A stretch of 51,355 bases of DNA from the NCBI GenBank assembly GCA_003611745.1, contig RAYF01000046.1, positions 1-51,355 of the forward strand. The letters run 5' to 3'. Below the pieces are notes generated by a model. That model was not told the DNA's origin. It ran no database searches and saw nothing but the letters and a program-made list of their open reading frames with translations. Positions 26,537-34,385 of the stretch are shown in pieces. Position numbers and translations under genes: made by a program. Within the stretch, counting starts at the first letter, position 1, and the number at the start of each line of letters is the position of its first letter. This DNA comes from a bacterium D16-36 (GTDB lineage Bacteria; Bacillota; Clostridia; Lachnospirales; Lachnospiraceae).

Positions 26537-27082
26537 ATGGATGCTGTGAAACAAATAGATTATTCTACAATACATGACATTTACAATTTACCAGACGGGC
26601 AAAGGGCTGAATTGATTGATGGTGAGTTATATATGCTGGCAGCACCATCTGCAACCCATCAAAGGCTTGTTATGGCCTTATCAAATAGAATATACAATTA
26701 TATTCAGGGCAGACAAGGTATGTGCGAGGTCTTTCCTTCTCCCTTTGCAGTGTTTCTAAATGCCAATAATGAAATTTATCTGGAACCCGATATCTCTGTT
26801 ATCTGTAATAAGGACAAACTGACAGAGGAAGGATGCATGGGCGCGCCGGACTGGATTATTGAGGTTGTTTCACCTTCCAGCCGCCAGCTGGATTATAATA
26901 AGAAGCTTTTTAAATACCGCACAGCAGGTGTCAGGGAATATTGGATTGTCGATCCGGGGAATCTGCGTATCACGGTTTACAATTTTGAACAGGATGCGTT
27001 TGAAGAGTATTCATTTTCAGATAAAGTCAAAGCCGGGATATATGATAGCTTTGAAATTGATTTTGCCGGAATCCAGTTTTGA
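26537..27082 (+). CDS. Uma2-family (DUF820) endonuclease-fold protein
   Basis: A 181-residue PD-(D/E)XK-like protein. Typical Uma2 motifs: YNLPDGQRAELIDGELYML at the N-terminus, LEPDISVICNKDKL in the middle (catalytic Asp in PDISV) and PDWIIEVVSPSS...KLFKYRTAGVREYWIVDP. By family knowledge these are putative restriction-like nucleases of unclear role, frequent in accessory DNA. The ATG at 26537 is chosen from AGAGGGG about 10 bases upstream; the upstream in-frame extension has no conserved sequence. Confidence 0.88.
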   Translation: MDAVKQIDYSTIHDIYNLPDGQRAELIDGELYMLAAPSATHQRLVMALSNRIYNYIQGRQGMCEVFPSPFAVFLNANNEIYLEPDISVICNKDKLTEEGCMGAPDWIIEVVSPSSRQLDYNKKLFKYRTAGVREYWIVDPGNLRITVYNFEQDAFEEYSFSDKVKAGIYDSFEIDFAGIQF

Positions 27083-27114
27083 TCAGGAATGCACTCTGGG
27101 CAGACACATCTGCT

Positions 27115-27756
27115 CTAAAATACCACCTTTTCTTCCAAATCCACAAAATAACAAACTCCCTGATAGACCCCTTCCTGATACAGTGTTCCGGCTATTTCCT
27201 GCATCTGCAGGTCCAGCTGGTGGTAAACGCGCCTGTATGGCCAGGGCAGCCCTTCTATATATTCTTTCTGCCTGCTGTTTAATGTGGAAAGCATTGTATC
27301 GTATGTTGTGCCGCCATTTTTTGCCATAATGCCGAAATCACAGGAGATATAGGCGTTCCCTTTTTCATTCTGGCAGCATTTTTCTGAAATATAATGTAAA
27401 AAATCCTGTTTTTCCTTTGGGCTGTACTCAGTGGATTTCCACAGAATTTCCCTGTGATCCCTGTCTGTTTCGGTTACGCCGCAGAAACTTTTTCTTCCAT
27501 ACCGGTCTGTTCTTTCTACATACACAATTTTTTCTTTATCAGTTTTCGTTCCCGGCTCTTCCAGCAAAATAGTTTTTTTATCCAGAAGGTGCCCCCATAC
27601 TGTTTTCTGGACTTTCTCAAAGGAAAGCGGATATTCCAGCATGTCTTTGATGCGTTTTACGGAATATCCCTTGTCTGCAAGATGGCGGATTGCATTTCCG
27701 CCTGCCATGTCAAAAACAAAGCTTGATAATGCATTTTCAAAAAATTTATTTTCCAT
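27115..27756 (-). CDS. Uncharacterised 213-residue protein
   Basis: A soluble protein beginning MENKFFENALSSFVFDMAGG, with GGNAIRHLADKGYSVKRIKDML, which could be a helix-turn-helix-like segment, and a C-terminal half of mixed character (WPYRRVYHQLDLQMQEIAG). It converges on the Uma2 gene with 32 bases between stops. The start has GGCGGGGTGTAGTT upstream. I do not recognise the family. Confidence 0.65.
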   Translation of the reverse strand: MENKFFENALSSFVFDMAGGNAIRHLADKGYSVKRIKDMLEYPLSFEKVQKTVWGHLLDKKTILLEEPGTKTDKEKIVYVERTDRYGRKSFCGVTETDRDHREILWKSTEYSPKEKQDFLHYISEKCCQNEKGNAYISCDFGIMAKNGGTTYDTMLSTLNSRQKEYIEGLPWPYRRVYHQLDLQMQEIAGTLYQEGVYQGVCYFVDLEEKVVF

Positions 27757-27873
27757 AACTACACCCCGCCTTTATTTTGTAGCAGCCGCACGGAAATTAA
27801 TTTATCCGTCAAAACGTTCTACTGATAGTATAGCCATTCATTCCGGCTATGGCAATGAAAACCTCGTACTTTT

Positions 27874-28632
27874 CACGGAAATCAATTTTCAGTATATATT
27901 CATTACTGCCCCTATTAATTTGATGCCATTTACAGACGATTGTTTTCTAAACGATAACTCCCTGTTATCCATCATTTTCCAATGTGCCTGCGTCCGGCTG
28001 TGTTTCTGTTTTTGTTCTCACAGTGTATGATACGCCTAAAAAGAAGGACAAGATATGCCGCCAGACAACAACGGCTTTCCAGAGGAACTCTGTCTTGCAG
28101 GGCTTTGATGGATATGCGCCTTGCAGCGCTGTCTGAGCAACATGCGCGGTTTCAGGCTTTCCTAGGAGGCACGCTCCCGCTACCTCTCATAACGCAACGG
28201 TACCTAGCAGGCCAAAATACGCCCTGCAAGTACCGGCGATTCGAGAGTGCCTCTGCGGAAAGCCATGAAATCCGCTGCATGGTGTAAGTTTGCGGAAAGG
28301 CGCATAAATCAAGCATCAAAGCCGCAAGACGGATAGTTCCTCGGAAAGGCGAAATGTTGCAAGGCATATCCTGTCCTTCTTTTTAGGCGTTTTGTTTGTC
28401 TGTGAAGCAAAAACAGAAACATAATCGGACGCAGGCACAAACAAAAAATGACGGATAACAGGGAGTTATCGTTAAGTCAAATACCCCGGGGTATTTGATC
28501 CGCGCGCAGTCGCCAAGTGCAAGCAAGCTTGCGTTTGGCTCGTTGCGTACGCGAGAATAAACGTCGTCTGTAAATGGTGACATATTGATTTGGGGCAGTA
28601 AAGAATATATATACTGAAAATTGATTTCCGTG
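27874..28632. mobile_element. Large foldback element (759-bp imperfect palindrome)
   Basis: The left arm (27874 to about 28215) is mirrored by the right arm (about 28217-28632). Matching blocks: CACGGAAATCAATTTTCAGT at the outer ends, CATTTACAGACGA, AACGATAACTCCCTGTTATC, GTGCCTGCGTCC, GCCTAAAAAGAAGGACA, and GGCTTTGATG nearer the centre; the centre is a GGTAC/GTACC hairpin. Arms look roughly 70-80% identical by eye. The right arm carries an extra segment of about 85 bases at 28474-28558. No intact gene; the frames inside are products of the repeat. It may be a non-autonomous transposon or encode a long hairpin RNA. Confidence 0.7.
28474..28558. repeat. Nested repeat inserted in the right arm of the foldback
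   Basis: Absent from the left arm, so inserted later. It contains the palindrome CAAATACCCCGGGGTATTTG (28478-28497), a small GCAAGCAAGCTTGC dyad and CTCGTTGCGTACGCGAGAA. A reverse-complement copy of the last motif (TCTCGCGTACGCAACGA) lies at 47434-47450 after the chemoreceptor. Confidence 0.65.
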
Positions 28633-28680
28633 CGTACTTTTGGCATAAATCGAGCCAGACCTTAAAAAAATAACAGAAAA

Positions 28681-28708
28681 TTAAAGGCTTATTTTAAGAA
28701 AGGTTAAA
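28681..28708 (+). promoter_or_regulatory. Cluster of TTAAA/G boxes upstream of the solute-binding protein operon
   Basis: TTAAA at 28681, TTAAG at 28694 and TTAAA at 28704. The last two are 10 bases apart, as are the boxes before the response-regulator gene (24793/24803). This is weak evidence for a shared regulator. Confidence 0.3.
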
Positions 28709-28740
28709 GATATGTTGTGGTAATCTATGCACATGCTAAG

Positions 28741-28844
28741 TATTACTTCGGCGGTTAAATATCAAAAACAATAAGGTACTGTCAAGAAATAACTTTTACA
28801 CAGTTCCTCAGGAACTGTGTAAAAGTTATTTCTTGACAGTACCT
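28741..28844. repeat. Half ATTACTTCGG repeat followed by a 71-bp perfect palindrome
   Basis: 28741-28764 equals the left arm of the 4785 repeat. 28774-28808 and 28810-28844 are exact 35-base reverse complements around one base. The palindrome ends 17 bases before the ATG of the lipoprotein gene, next to its ribosome-binding site. No T run follows, so it is probably a recent repeat insertion; as RNA it would form a very stable hairpin beside the ribosome-binding site. Confidence 0.85.
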
Positions 28845-28861
28845 AAGAGGAGGGATTGAGG

Positions 28862-31150
28862 ATGAAGATAACAAAATGGTTTTGCCTGTTGTTGGTGATG
28901 GCGCTGATTACGGCGGCAGCAGCAGGGTGCAGCAAGGGGAGCAAAGGCAAGGATACAGCCTCCCCGGGGGCACAGGCAGATGGATTAAAGTCGGAAGGGG
29001 CTGGCGGAAAAGGGAAAGGGAGGTTTCTTGAAAATGAAATCGCGCTGCCTGACAGGGCAGGAAGGATCCTTGCCTTTGGAAAGCTTCTGGATGGAACCCT
29101 TGCGGCAGTTGCCGAGGATAAGGGGGACAAAAGTTACTATGTTTTAAAGAGCAGCGATCAGGGAAAGGGCTGGAAGGAAGTTCCTGTACAGGGAATAAAA
29201 GGGCAGCGCATTTCGTATGCCGCTGTTTCGCCAGATGGGGATGCTGCACTAATCCACTATGCGAAGGGATGCAGGGCGGACATAAGCATTGTAGGAGCAA
29301 AGGGCAAGGCGGAAACAGTTACGCTCCGGCTTCCGGACAAAGTAGAAGAAAATCAGGTGCGGCAGGCCGCCTATGACAAGAAGGGAAACCTGTTTGCCAT
29401 GGATATGGAAGGGGCGGTTTTAAAGGCTGATTGGAAGGAGGGGGCCTTTAAGGAGGTTTTTGACACGGAGGGCCTGCAGATTAACTATTTCGGCATTGCC
29501 GGGGATGTGATGCTTGCCGTGCATGATAAGGGGATACGGCTCTTTGATACGGAAAAAGGAAATACGCTAGATTCCGAGGCGCTGCTGGATGATTTAATAA
29601 AAGAGGATAAGGGGCTGGCATCTAACGATATGGATTTCGGGGCACCAATGCTTTTTGCAGAGGGGACGGACAGCGGAGGCATTGTGCTCGTAAACAAGAA
29701 TGGCATCTTCCACTATAACAGGGGCGGAAGCGTAATTGAACAATTGGCAGATGCGTCATTGCTGTCTCTGGGCGGCGGAAATATTGTTTTTCAGAATTTA
29801 GCGGTATTAGATAAAGATAATATTTTTATTGTTGTAAATGACAGTGGGGAATTTAAATTATTCCAGTATTCTTATGACAGTAAAGCGGCATCCGCACCAG
29901 ATAAGGAAATTACGGTTTACGCGTTGGATGAATCTTCCCTGCTGCGCAAAGCGGTCACTTTATTCCAGAAAGAGCATCCTGATATCTATGTAAAACTGGA
30001 GTTTGGCCTGACAGGTGACGACAGTGTGACGCTGGAGGACGCCCTCTCTGTGCTGAGCACCAATATTCTTGCCGGGAAGGGGCCGGATGTTCTTATTCTG
30101 GACGGGATGCCTGCTGAAAGCTATATTGAAAAAGGCATATTGGCGGATATCAGTGATGTTATTGACGAGGTAGACCAGAAGGAGGGCGTGCTCCCCGGCA
30201 TTAAGGAAGGCAGCAGAAAGGACGGGAAGATTTATGCCTTTCCGGCGCGTTTCCTGCTTTCCGTGATAGAGGGTGATAAGGATACTGTAAAATCAGGGGA
30301 AAGCCTTGAGGGGATGGCAAAACGGATCACGCAGTTAAAGAAGGGCAGCAATGGGGGAGTTATCCCTCAGGATAAGGGGACAATGACACTGCTTAGGGAT
30401 TTATATTATGCAGATTCCGCGTCATGGATGACGGAGGGAAACAGCATAGACGAAAAGGCTTTAACGGATTATCTGTCCTGCGCAAAACAGATTTATGACG
30501 TGGATGCAAACAGCAAGGAGCAGGACTACCTGAATAAGACCGGCGATGGGACAGTGGATGGGATAAAAGCCGGTACGCTGAATGAGACGGATCTTATTGA
30601 AGGAAGCAGCAAAATGGCATTCGGGACACTGCCGGATTTTTGGAGCCTGCAGAATATGATAAGCTCATGGCAGCTGACAAATGCGGATTACGGCCTGCTA
30701 AACAGGGAAGTGCACTCCTATATCCCGTATCTGTCCGCAGGCGTAACAGAGAGTGGGAATAAAGAAACAGCAAAAGAGTTTGTAAAGCTGCTTCTGGGGA
30801 AAAAGACAGGAGACAGCATAACAAACGGATTCCCGGTAAACAAAACAGCATTTAGGCTGCAGTGCGAAGAAGCCGTAGACAGCAGGCTTGTAAAAGATGA
30901 CAGCAGTATTATGTTTTCGAATGAGGATGGAAAAGACTTTTCATTTAATACAGTTAACCTGACAAAAGGGCAGGTGGGGCAGTTTACTGCATTTGCAGAG
31001 AGCCTGAAGAAGCCTGCCATGGATAACCGTTCCATTCTTAATATTGTGCTGGAGCAGGGGGATAAATATCTTTTGGGGGAACAGAACCTTGGAGATACAG
31101 TGGATGCAATTTTGAAGAAGGTGAATTTGTATCTGGCTGAAAACAGCTGA
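28862..31150 (+). CDS. Solute-binding lipoprotein with an N-terminal propeller-like domain
   Basis: A 762-residue lipoprotein. The signal peptide ends at a lipobox (ITAAAAGC, Cys near residue 23). Residues about 45-325 look like short repeated beta blades and include an Asp-box (SSDQGKGW), suggesting a beta-propeller. From about 332 the sequence is a family 1 extracellular solute-binding protein (ITVYALDESSLLRKAVTLFQKEHPDIYVKLEF, then GKGPDVLILDGMP). This is about 330 residues longer than a normal sugar-binding protein. The ATG at 28862 with GAGGAGGG upstream is preferred over TTG 28856. Two sugar-type permeases follow. Ligand unknown. Confidence 0.8.
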   Translation: MKITKWFCLLLVMALITAAAAGCSKGSKGKDTASPGAQADGLKSEGAGGKGKGRFLENEIALPDRAGRILAFGKLLDGTLAAVAEDKGDKSYYVLKSSDQGKGWKEVPVQGIKGQRISYAAVSPDGDAALIHYAKGCRADISIVGAKGKAETVTLRLPDKVEENQVRQAAYDKKGNLFAMDMEGAVLKADWKEGAFKEVFDTEGLQINYFGIAGDVMLAVHDKGIRLFDTEKGNTLDSEALLDDLIKEDKGLASNDMDFGAPMLFAEGTDSGGIVLVNKNGIFHYNRGGSVIEQLADASLLSLGGGNIVFQNLAVLDKDNIFIVVNDSGEFKLFQYSYDSKAASAPDKEITVYALDESSLLRKAVTLFQKEHPDIYVKLEFGLTGDDSVTLEDALSVLSTNILAGKGPDVLILDGMPAESYIEKGILADISDVIDEVDQKEGVLPGIKEGSRKDGKIYAFPARFLLSVIEGDKDTVKSGESLEGMAKRITQLKKGSNGGVIPQDKGTMTLLRDLYYADSASWMTEGNSIDEKALTDYLSCAKQIYDVDANSKEQDYLNKTGDGTVDGIKAGTLNETDLIEGSSKMAFGTLPDFWSLQNMISSWQLTNADYGLLNREVHSYIPYLSAGVTESGNKETAKEFVKLLLGKKTGDSITNGFPVNKTAFRLQCEEAVDSRLVKDDSSIMFSNEDGKDFSFNTVNLTKGQVGQFTAFAESLKKPAMDNRSILNIVLEQGDKYLLGEQNLGDTVDAILKKVNLYLAENS

Positions 31151-31220
31151 TGCAGTGAAAATATACCAGAGGCGTATGAAGATAGCATAAAATATACTCT
31201 GGGGAAAGTGAGGCGGAGGG

Positions 31221-32084
31221 ATGACAGGCAGGACAAAGCGAAACAGGGCGGGATGGCTTTTTGTGCTTCCCAGCTTGACAGGAGTAATGGTTTTTTACCT
31301 TATCCCTTTTGTGGATGTGTGCCGGCGTTCTTTCCTGCAGGCTGTGGGAGGCGGATTTGCGGGATTTGGGAATTATTATCAGGTGCTTACAAACAAGGCA
31401 TTCCGCCTTGCTGCCGGGAACACACTGCGGTTTGTGCTTATCTGCCTGCCGCTTCTTCTGGGGATGTCCCTTGGAATCGCACTGCTGCTGCAGGGCCAGA
31501 AGAAATACAGGGAGATATTTAAGAGTGCATACCTTGCACCCTTAGCAATCCCGGCGGCAAGCGTGGTGCTGCTCTGGCAGGTACTGTTTGACAATCAGGG
31601 GCTGTTAAACGGCCTGATGCACTTTTTCCACAAAACGGGGAGGGACTGGATGAACGAGGGCACTGCATTTGGCGTACTGGTGTTCAGCTATATCTGGAAA
31701 AACCTAGGCTATGATGTGGTTTTGTGGCTTTCCGGGCTTCTCGGCATTCAGGAAAGCATTTATGAGGCGGCAAAGGTTGACGGAGCGGGGGCGGTAAAAA
31801 CATTTTTTTACATTACGCTTCCCAATATCAGGCCGGTTGCATTTACTATTGTAATCTTATCTTTTTTAAACTCTTTTAAGGTATTCCGGGAGGCATATCT
31901 GGTAGCCGGAAATTATCCTCAGGAAAGCATTTACCTTCTGCAGCATGTTTTTAATAACTGGTTTTCAGAACTTTCCATGGATAAAATGGCGGCAGGCTCC
32001 GTACTGCTCTGCTCAGTCGTTGCGGCGTTTGTGCTGCTTTTGCAGCGCAGTTGGGACAGGGGCGATGAGGATTGTAACGATTAG
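31221..32084 (+). CDS. Sugar-type ABC permease (MalF/UgpA-like)
   Basis: A 287-residue inner-membrane permease with six hydrophobic segments and the cytoplasmic EAA loop YEAAKVDGAGAVKTFFYITLP near residue 190, which docks the ATPase. The sequence begins RAGWLFVLPSLTGVMVFYL after a basic start, typical of UgpA/MsmF. It follows the solute-binding protein by 70 bases and precedes the second permease. No ATPase is present, so a shared MsmX/UgpC-type ATPase elsewhere would be needed. Confidence 0.9.
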   Translation: MTGRTKRNRAGWLFVLPSLTGVMVFYLIPFVDVCRRSFLQAVGGGFAGFGNYYQVLTNKAFRLAAGNTLRFVLICLPLLLGMSLGIALLLQGQKKYREIFKSAYLAPLAIPAASVVLLWQVLFDNQGLLNGLMHFFHKTGRDWMNEGTAFGVLVFSYIWKNLGYDVVLWLSGLLGIQESIYEAAKVDGAGAVKTFFYITLPNIRPVAFTIVILSFLNSFKVFREAYLVAGNYPQESIYLLQHVFNNWFSELSMDKMAAGSVLLCSVVAAFVLLLQRSWDRGDEDCND

Positions 32085-32104
32085 TTGAAACGGGGGGAAT
32101 GAAG

Positions 32105-32941
32105 ATGAAAAAAATAGTCAGGGGGTTTTTCCTGCCCGCCTTTGCCCTTTTTGCAGTCAGCCCGGTGATTTTTCTGCTGGCTGGGACATTTATGGGAAAC
32201 CAGGAAATTATAGAATGTATCTCACCTGTTTTTATGGACGGCGGCGGTTATGCCGGCTGGCGGCTTGTTCCACAGTATCCGACACTTGGGAATGTGGTGG
32301 AGCTTTTACTGGATTCACCGGAATTTTTCAAGATGTTCTGGAATTCTGCGAAGATTACAGTATTTATTCTGGCAGGGCAGCTTATCTTTGGGATGCCGGC
32401 AGCGTGGGGAATGGCAAGGTATGATTTTAGAGGCAAAAAAATGATTTATACGTTCTATATTGTCATGATGATGATGCCGTTTCAGGTAACAATGCTGTCA
32501 GAATATCTCGTGCTGGATAGGCTGCATCTTATGGACACCAGCGCTGCGGTTATCCTTCCGGGAATTTTTTCGACATTTTCTGTATTTATTATGTACCGTT
32601 TTTTCCGCGGCATCCCGGAGAGTATTATGGATGCCGCCAGAATAGACGGCGCAGGCGAACTGCAGATATTTGTGGCGGTAGGCATCCCACTTGGCTCTTC
32701 CGGAATAATCTCCGCGCTTGTGCTCTCATTTCTGGAATGCTACAGCATGATAGAGCAGCCGATGACATTTTTAAAGACGAAAAGCCTCTGGCCGCTGTCA
32801 CTGTTTCTGCCTGAAGTAAGCAGCAGCAACGCTGGCTTTTCCATGTGTGCTTCTTTTGCAGCGCTGCTCCCTGCTGTATTTGTATTTCTGATCGGGCAGG
32901 ATTATCTGGAGCAGGGGATTGCAGCTTCCGGAATCAAGTAA
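32105..32941 (+). CDS. Sugar-type ABC permease (MalG/UgpE-like)
   Basis: A 278-residue permease with six hydrophobic segments and the EAA-type loop MDAARIDGAGELQIFVAVGIP near residue 178. It is the partner of the preceding permease. The second ATG (32105) gives a 7-base spacing from GGGGGG and is preferred over 32099. A terminator-like hairpin follows directly. Confidence 0.9.
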   Translation: MKKIVRGFFLPAFALFAVSPVIFLLAGTFMGNQEIIECISPVFMDGGGYAGWRLVPQYPTLGNVVELLLDSPEFFKMFWNSAKITVFILAGQLIFGMPAAWGMARYDFRGKKMIYTFYIVMMMMPFQVTMLSEYLVLDRLHLMDTSAAVILPGIFSTFSVFIMYRFFRGIPESIMDAARIDGAGELQIFVAVGIPLGSSGIISALVLSFLECYSMIEQPMTFLKTKSLWPLSLFLPEVSSSNAGFSMCASFAALLPAVFVFLIGQDYLEQGIAASGIK

Positions 32942-32949
32942 AGAAATGT

Positions 32950-33003
32950 AATTCTTAGCCGAATTGCACTGCCTGCGCAGGCTTGGCTGGCAAAGAATTT
33001 TTT
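32950..33003 (+). terminator. Terminator-like hairpin between the permeases and the adaptor gene
   Basis: AATTCTTAGCC (32950-32960) pairs with GGCAAAGAATT (32989-32999) at 10 of 11 positions, with an inner CCTGCGCAGG dyad, followed by a T6 run. It could partly separate the importer-like genes from the adaptor genes. Confidence 0.6.
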
Positions 33004-33029
33004 GTGGATAGAAAGGGGAAGTTTTGGGA

Positions 33030-34385
33030 ATGAAGAAGGGAAAATTTACAACAGCGTTCTGGATGAAGGCCATGCTGTGGCTTCTGTCAGTTATGTTTGT
33101 CTTTACAATTGTCTCAAAAGCGGCAGCTTCGTTTACGGTTGCACAGGTGAAAGTGGACAGCCCATCATCCAGAAAACTTTTATATACAGTGGAGGCGGAG
33201 GGGCGGATTGGGAAAAACCGTGAGATTTCCGTTCTGTGCCAGCCGGACCTTCTGGTGAAAAGCATAATGGTAAGCGAGGGGGAGAAGGTGGAGAAAGGGA
33301 AAGTACTGGCAAAACTGGACGCCGGAAATGTAAGGGAACAGATAGAGAGCTATAGAAACAAAAGACAGTCGCTTGCCCTCGGCAATGAGGAATACCAGAA
33401 AAGCCAGGAGCAGGCGCGCAGGAAGCAGGAGAGGGAGATTGCAAGGGCAAAGGAGGACTATGCAAGGACAGAAAAGAAAAATGAGGCTGCGGCCGCTGCA
33501 GCGAGGAAGAAGCTGGCACAGGCAGAGGAAAGGTTTAAAAAGGCATTAAGGGATAAAAAAGATTTCGATAAAAAAGAAGCTGCACGGTATAAGGCAGAGG
33601 TGAAAGAGTGCCAGAAATCATTGCAGGAAGCGCTGGAGACGAAACGGTCGGAGGAAACTGCGGCAAGGAGGGCATTGGAGGATGCCCAGATGATGCCTCC
33701 TTCTGACAGCCGTATCGCTGTGAATCTTATTTCGATAAAGGAAATTGATGCCAATATCAAAAAGTTGCAGAAAATTCTGAGGCAGAGATGCCGCATCACT
33801 GCACCGGAAGACGGCGTGATTACATCCGTTCTGGTAAATGTGGGGCAGAGGACGTTAGATACTGCGGTATTTACTATGACAGATGGCAGCGCGGGGCTTA
33901 AGTTTACTGGGCAGGTGGCTTTGGACGACGCAAAATATGTATCTGCCGGTGACAGCATCACACTTAAGGGTGGGAAGAAGACAGTGGCGGATGTCAAAAT
34001 CCAGACGATAGACATAGATAAGGACAGCAATTGCATGAATGTGACAGCGCTCCTTCCCCCGGGGGCATTTTCTCTGGGCGAGACGGTTTCTATGATTGTA
34101 GAACAGGAGTCTGAAAATTATTCCTGTACTGTTCCAGTGACTGCAGTCCATCAGGAAAACAGCAAATACTATGTACTTTTGATGGAGACGAGGGATACCG
34201 TCCTCGGGCAGCAGACGGAAGCTGTAAAAATAGAGGTGGAAGTGCTTGAGAAAAACAGGCAGTTTGCTGCGCTGGAGCCAAGTGCGCTAAATGAAAGTAG
34301 CCGTATTATCACAGATACAGACCGCTACGTAGCGGCAGGCGACAGGGTGCGCCTTAGGGGGAGTGAGAATGTTGAAGAGGATTAA
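33030..34385 (+). CDS. HlyD/MacA-type membrane-fusion adaptor
   Basis: A 451-residue protein with one N-terminal membrane helix (about 12-33), a split lipoyl/barrel region (GRIGKNREISVLCQPDLLVKS near 60; EDGVITSVLVNVGQ near 270) and a very long charged coiled coil between (about 105-250, rich in Lys, Glu, Ala). This architecture belongs to adaptors that couple MacB-like or other exporters to the outside. The ATG at 33030 lies 9 bases from AGGGGAAG. The next gene, a MacB-type domain protein, starts within its last codons. Confidence 0.85.
   Translation: MKKGKFTTAFWMKAMLWLLSVMFVFTIVSKAAASFTVAQVKVDSPSSRKLLYTVEAEGRIGKNREISVLCQPDLLVKSIMVSEGEKVEKGKVLAKLDAGNVREQIESYRNKRQSLALGNEEYQKSQEQARRKQEREIARAKEDYARTEKKNEAAAAAARKKLAQAEERFKKALRDKKDFDKKEAARYKAEVKECQKSLQEALETKRSEETAARRALEDAQMMPPSDSRIAVNLISIKEIDANIKKLQKILRQRCRITAPEDGVITSVLVNVGQRTLDTAVFTMTDGSAGLKFTGQVALDDAKYVSAGDSITLKGGKKTVADVKIQTIDIDKDSNCMNVTALLPPGAFSLGETVSMIVEQESENYSCTVPVTAVHQENSKYYVLLMETRDTVLGQQTEAVKIEVEVLEKNRQFAALEPSALNESSRIITDTDRYVAAGDRVRLRGSENVEED

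Noticed and set aside
27982-28646. Open frames of 70-100 codons on both strands in the foldback (Cys/Phe-rich or Arg-rich products)
   Set aside because: They mirror the inverted repeat, lack ribosome-binding sites and have low-complexity products; best read as non-coding repeat.
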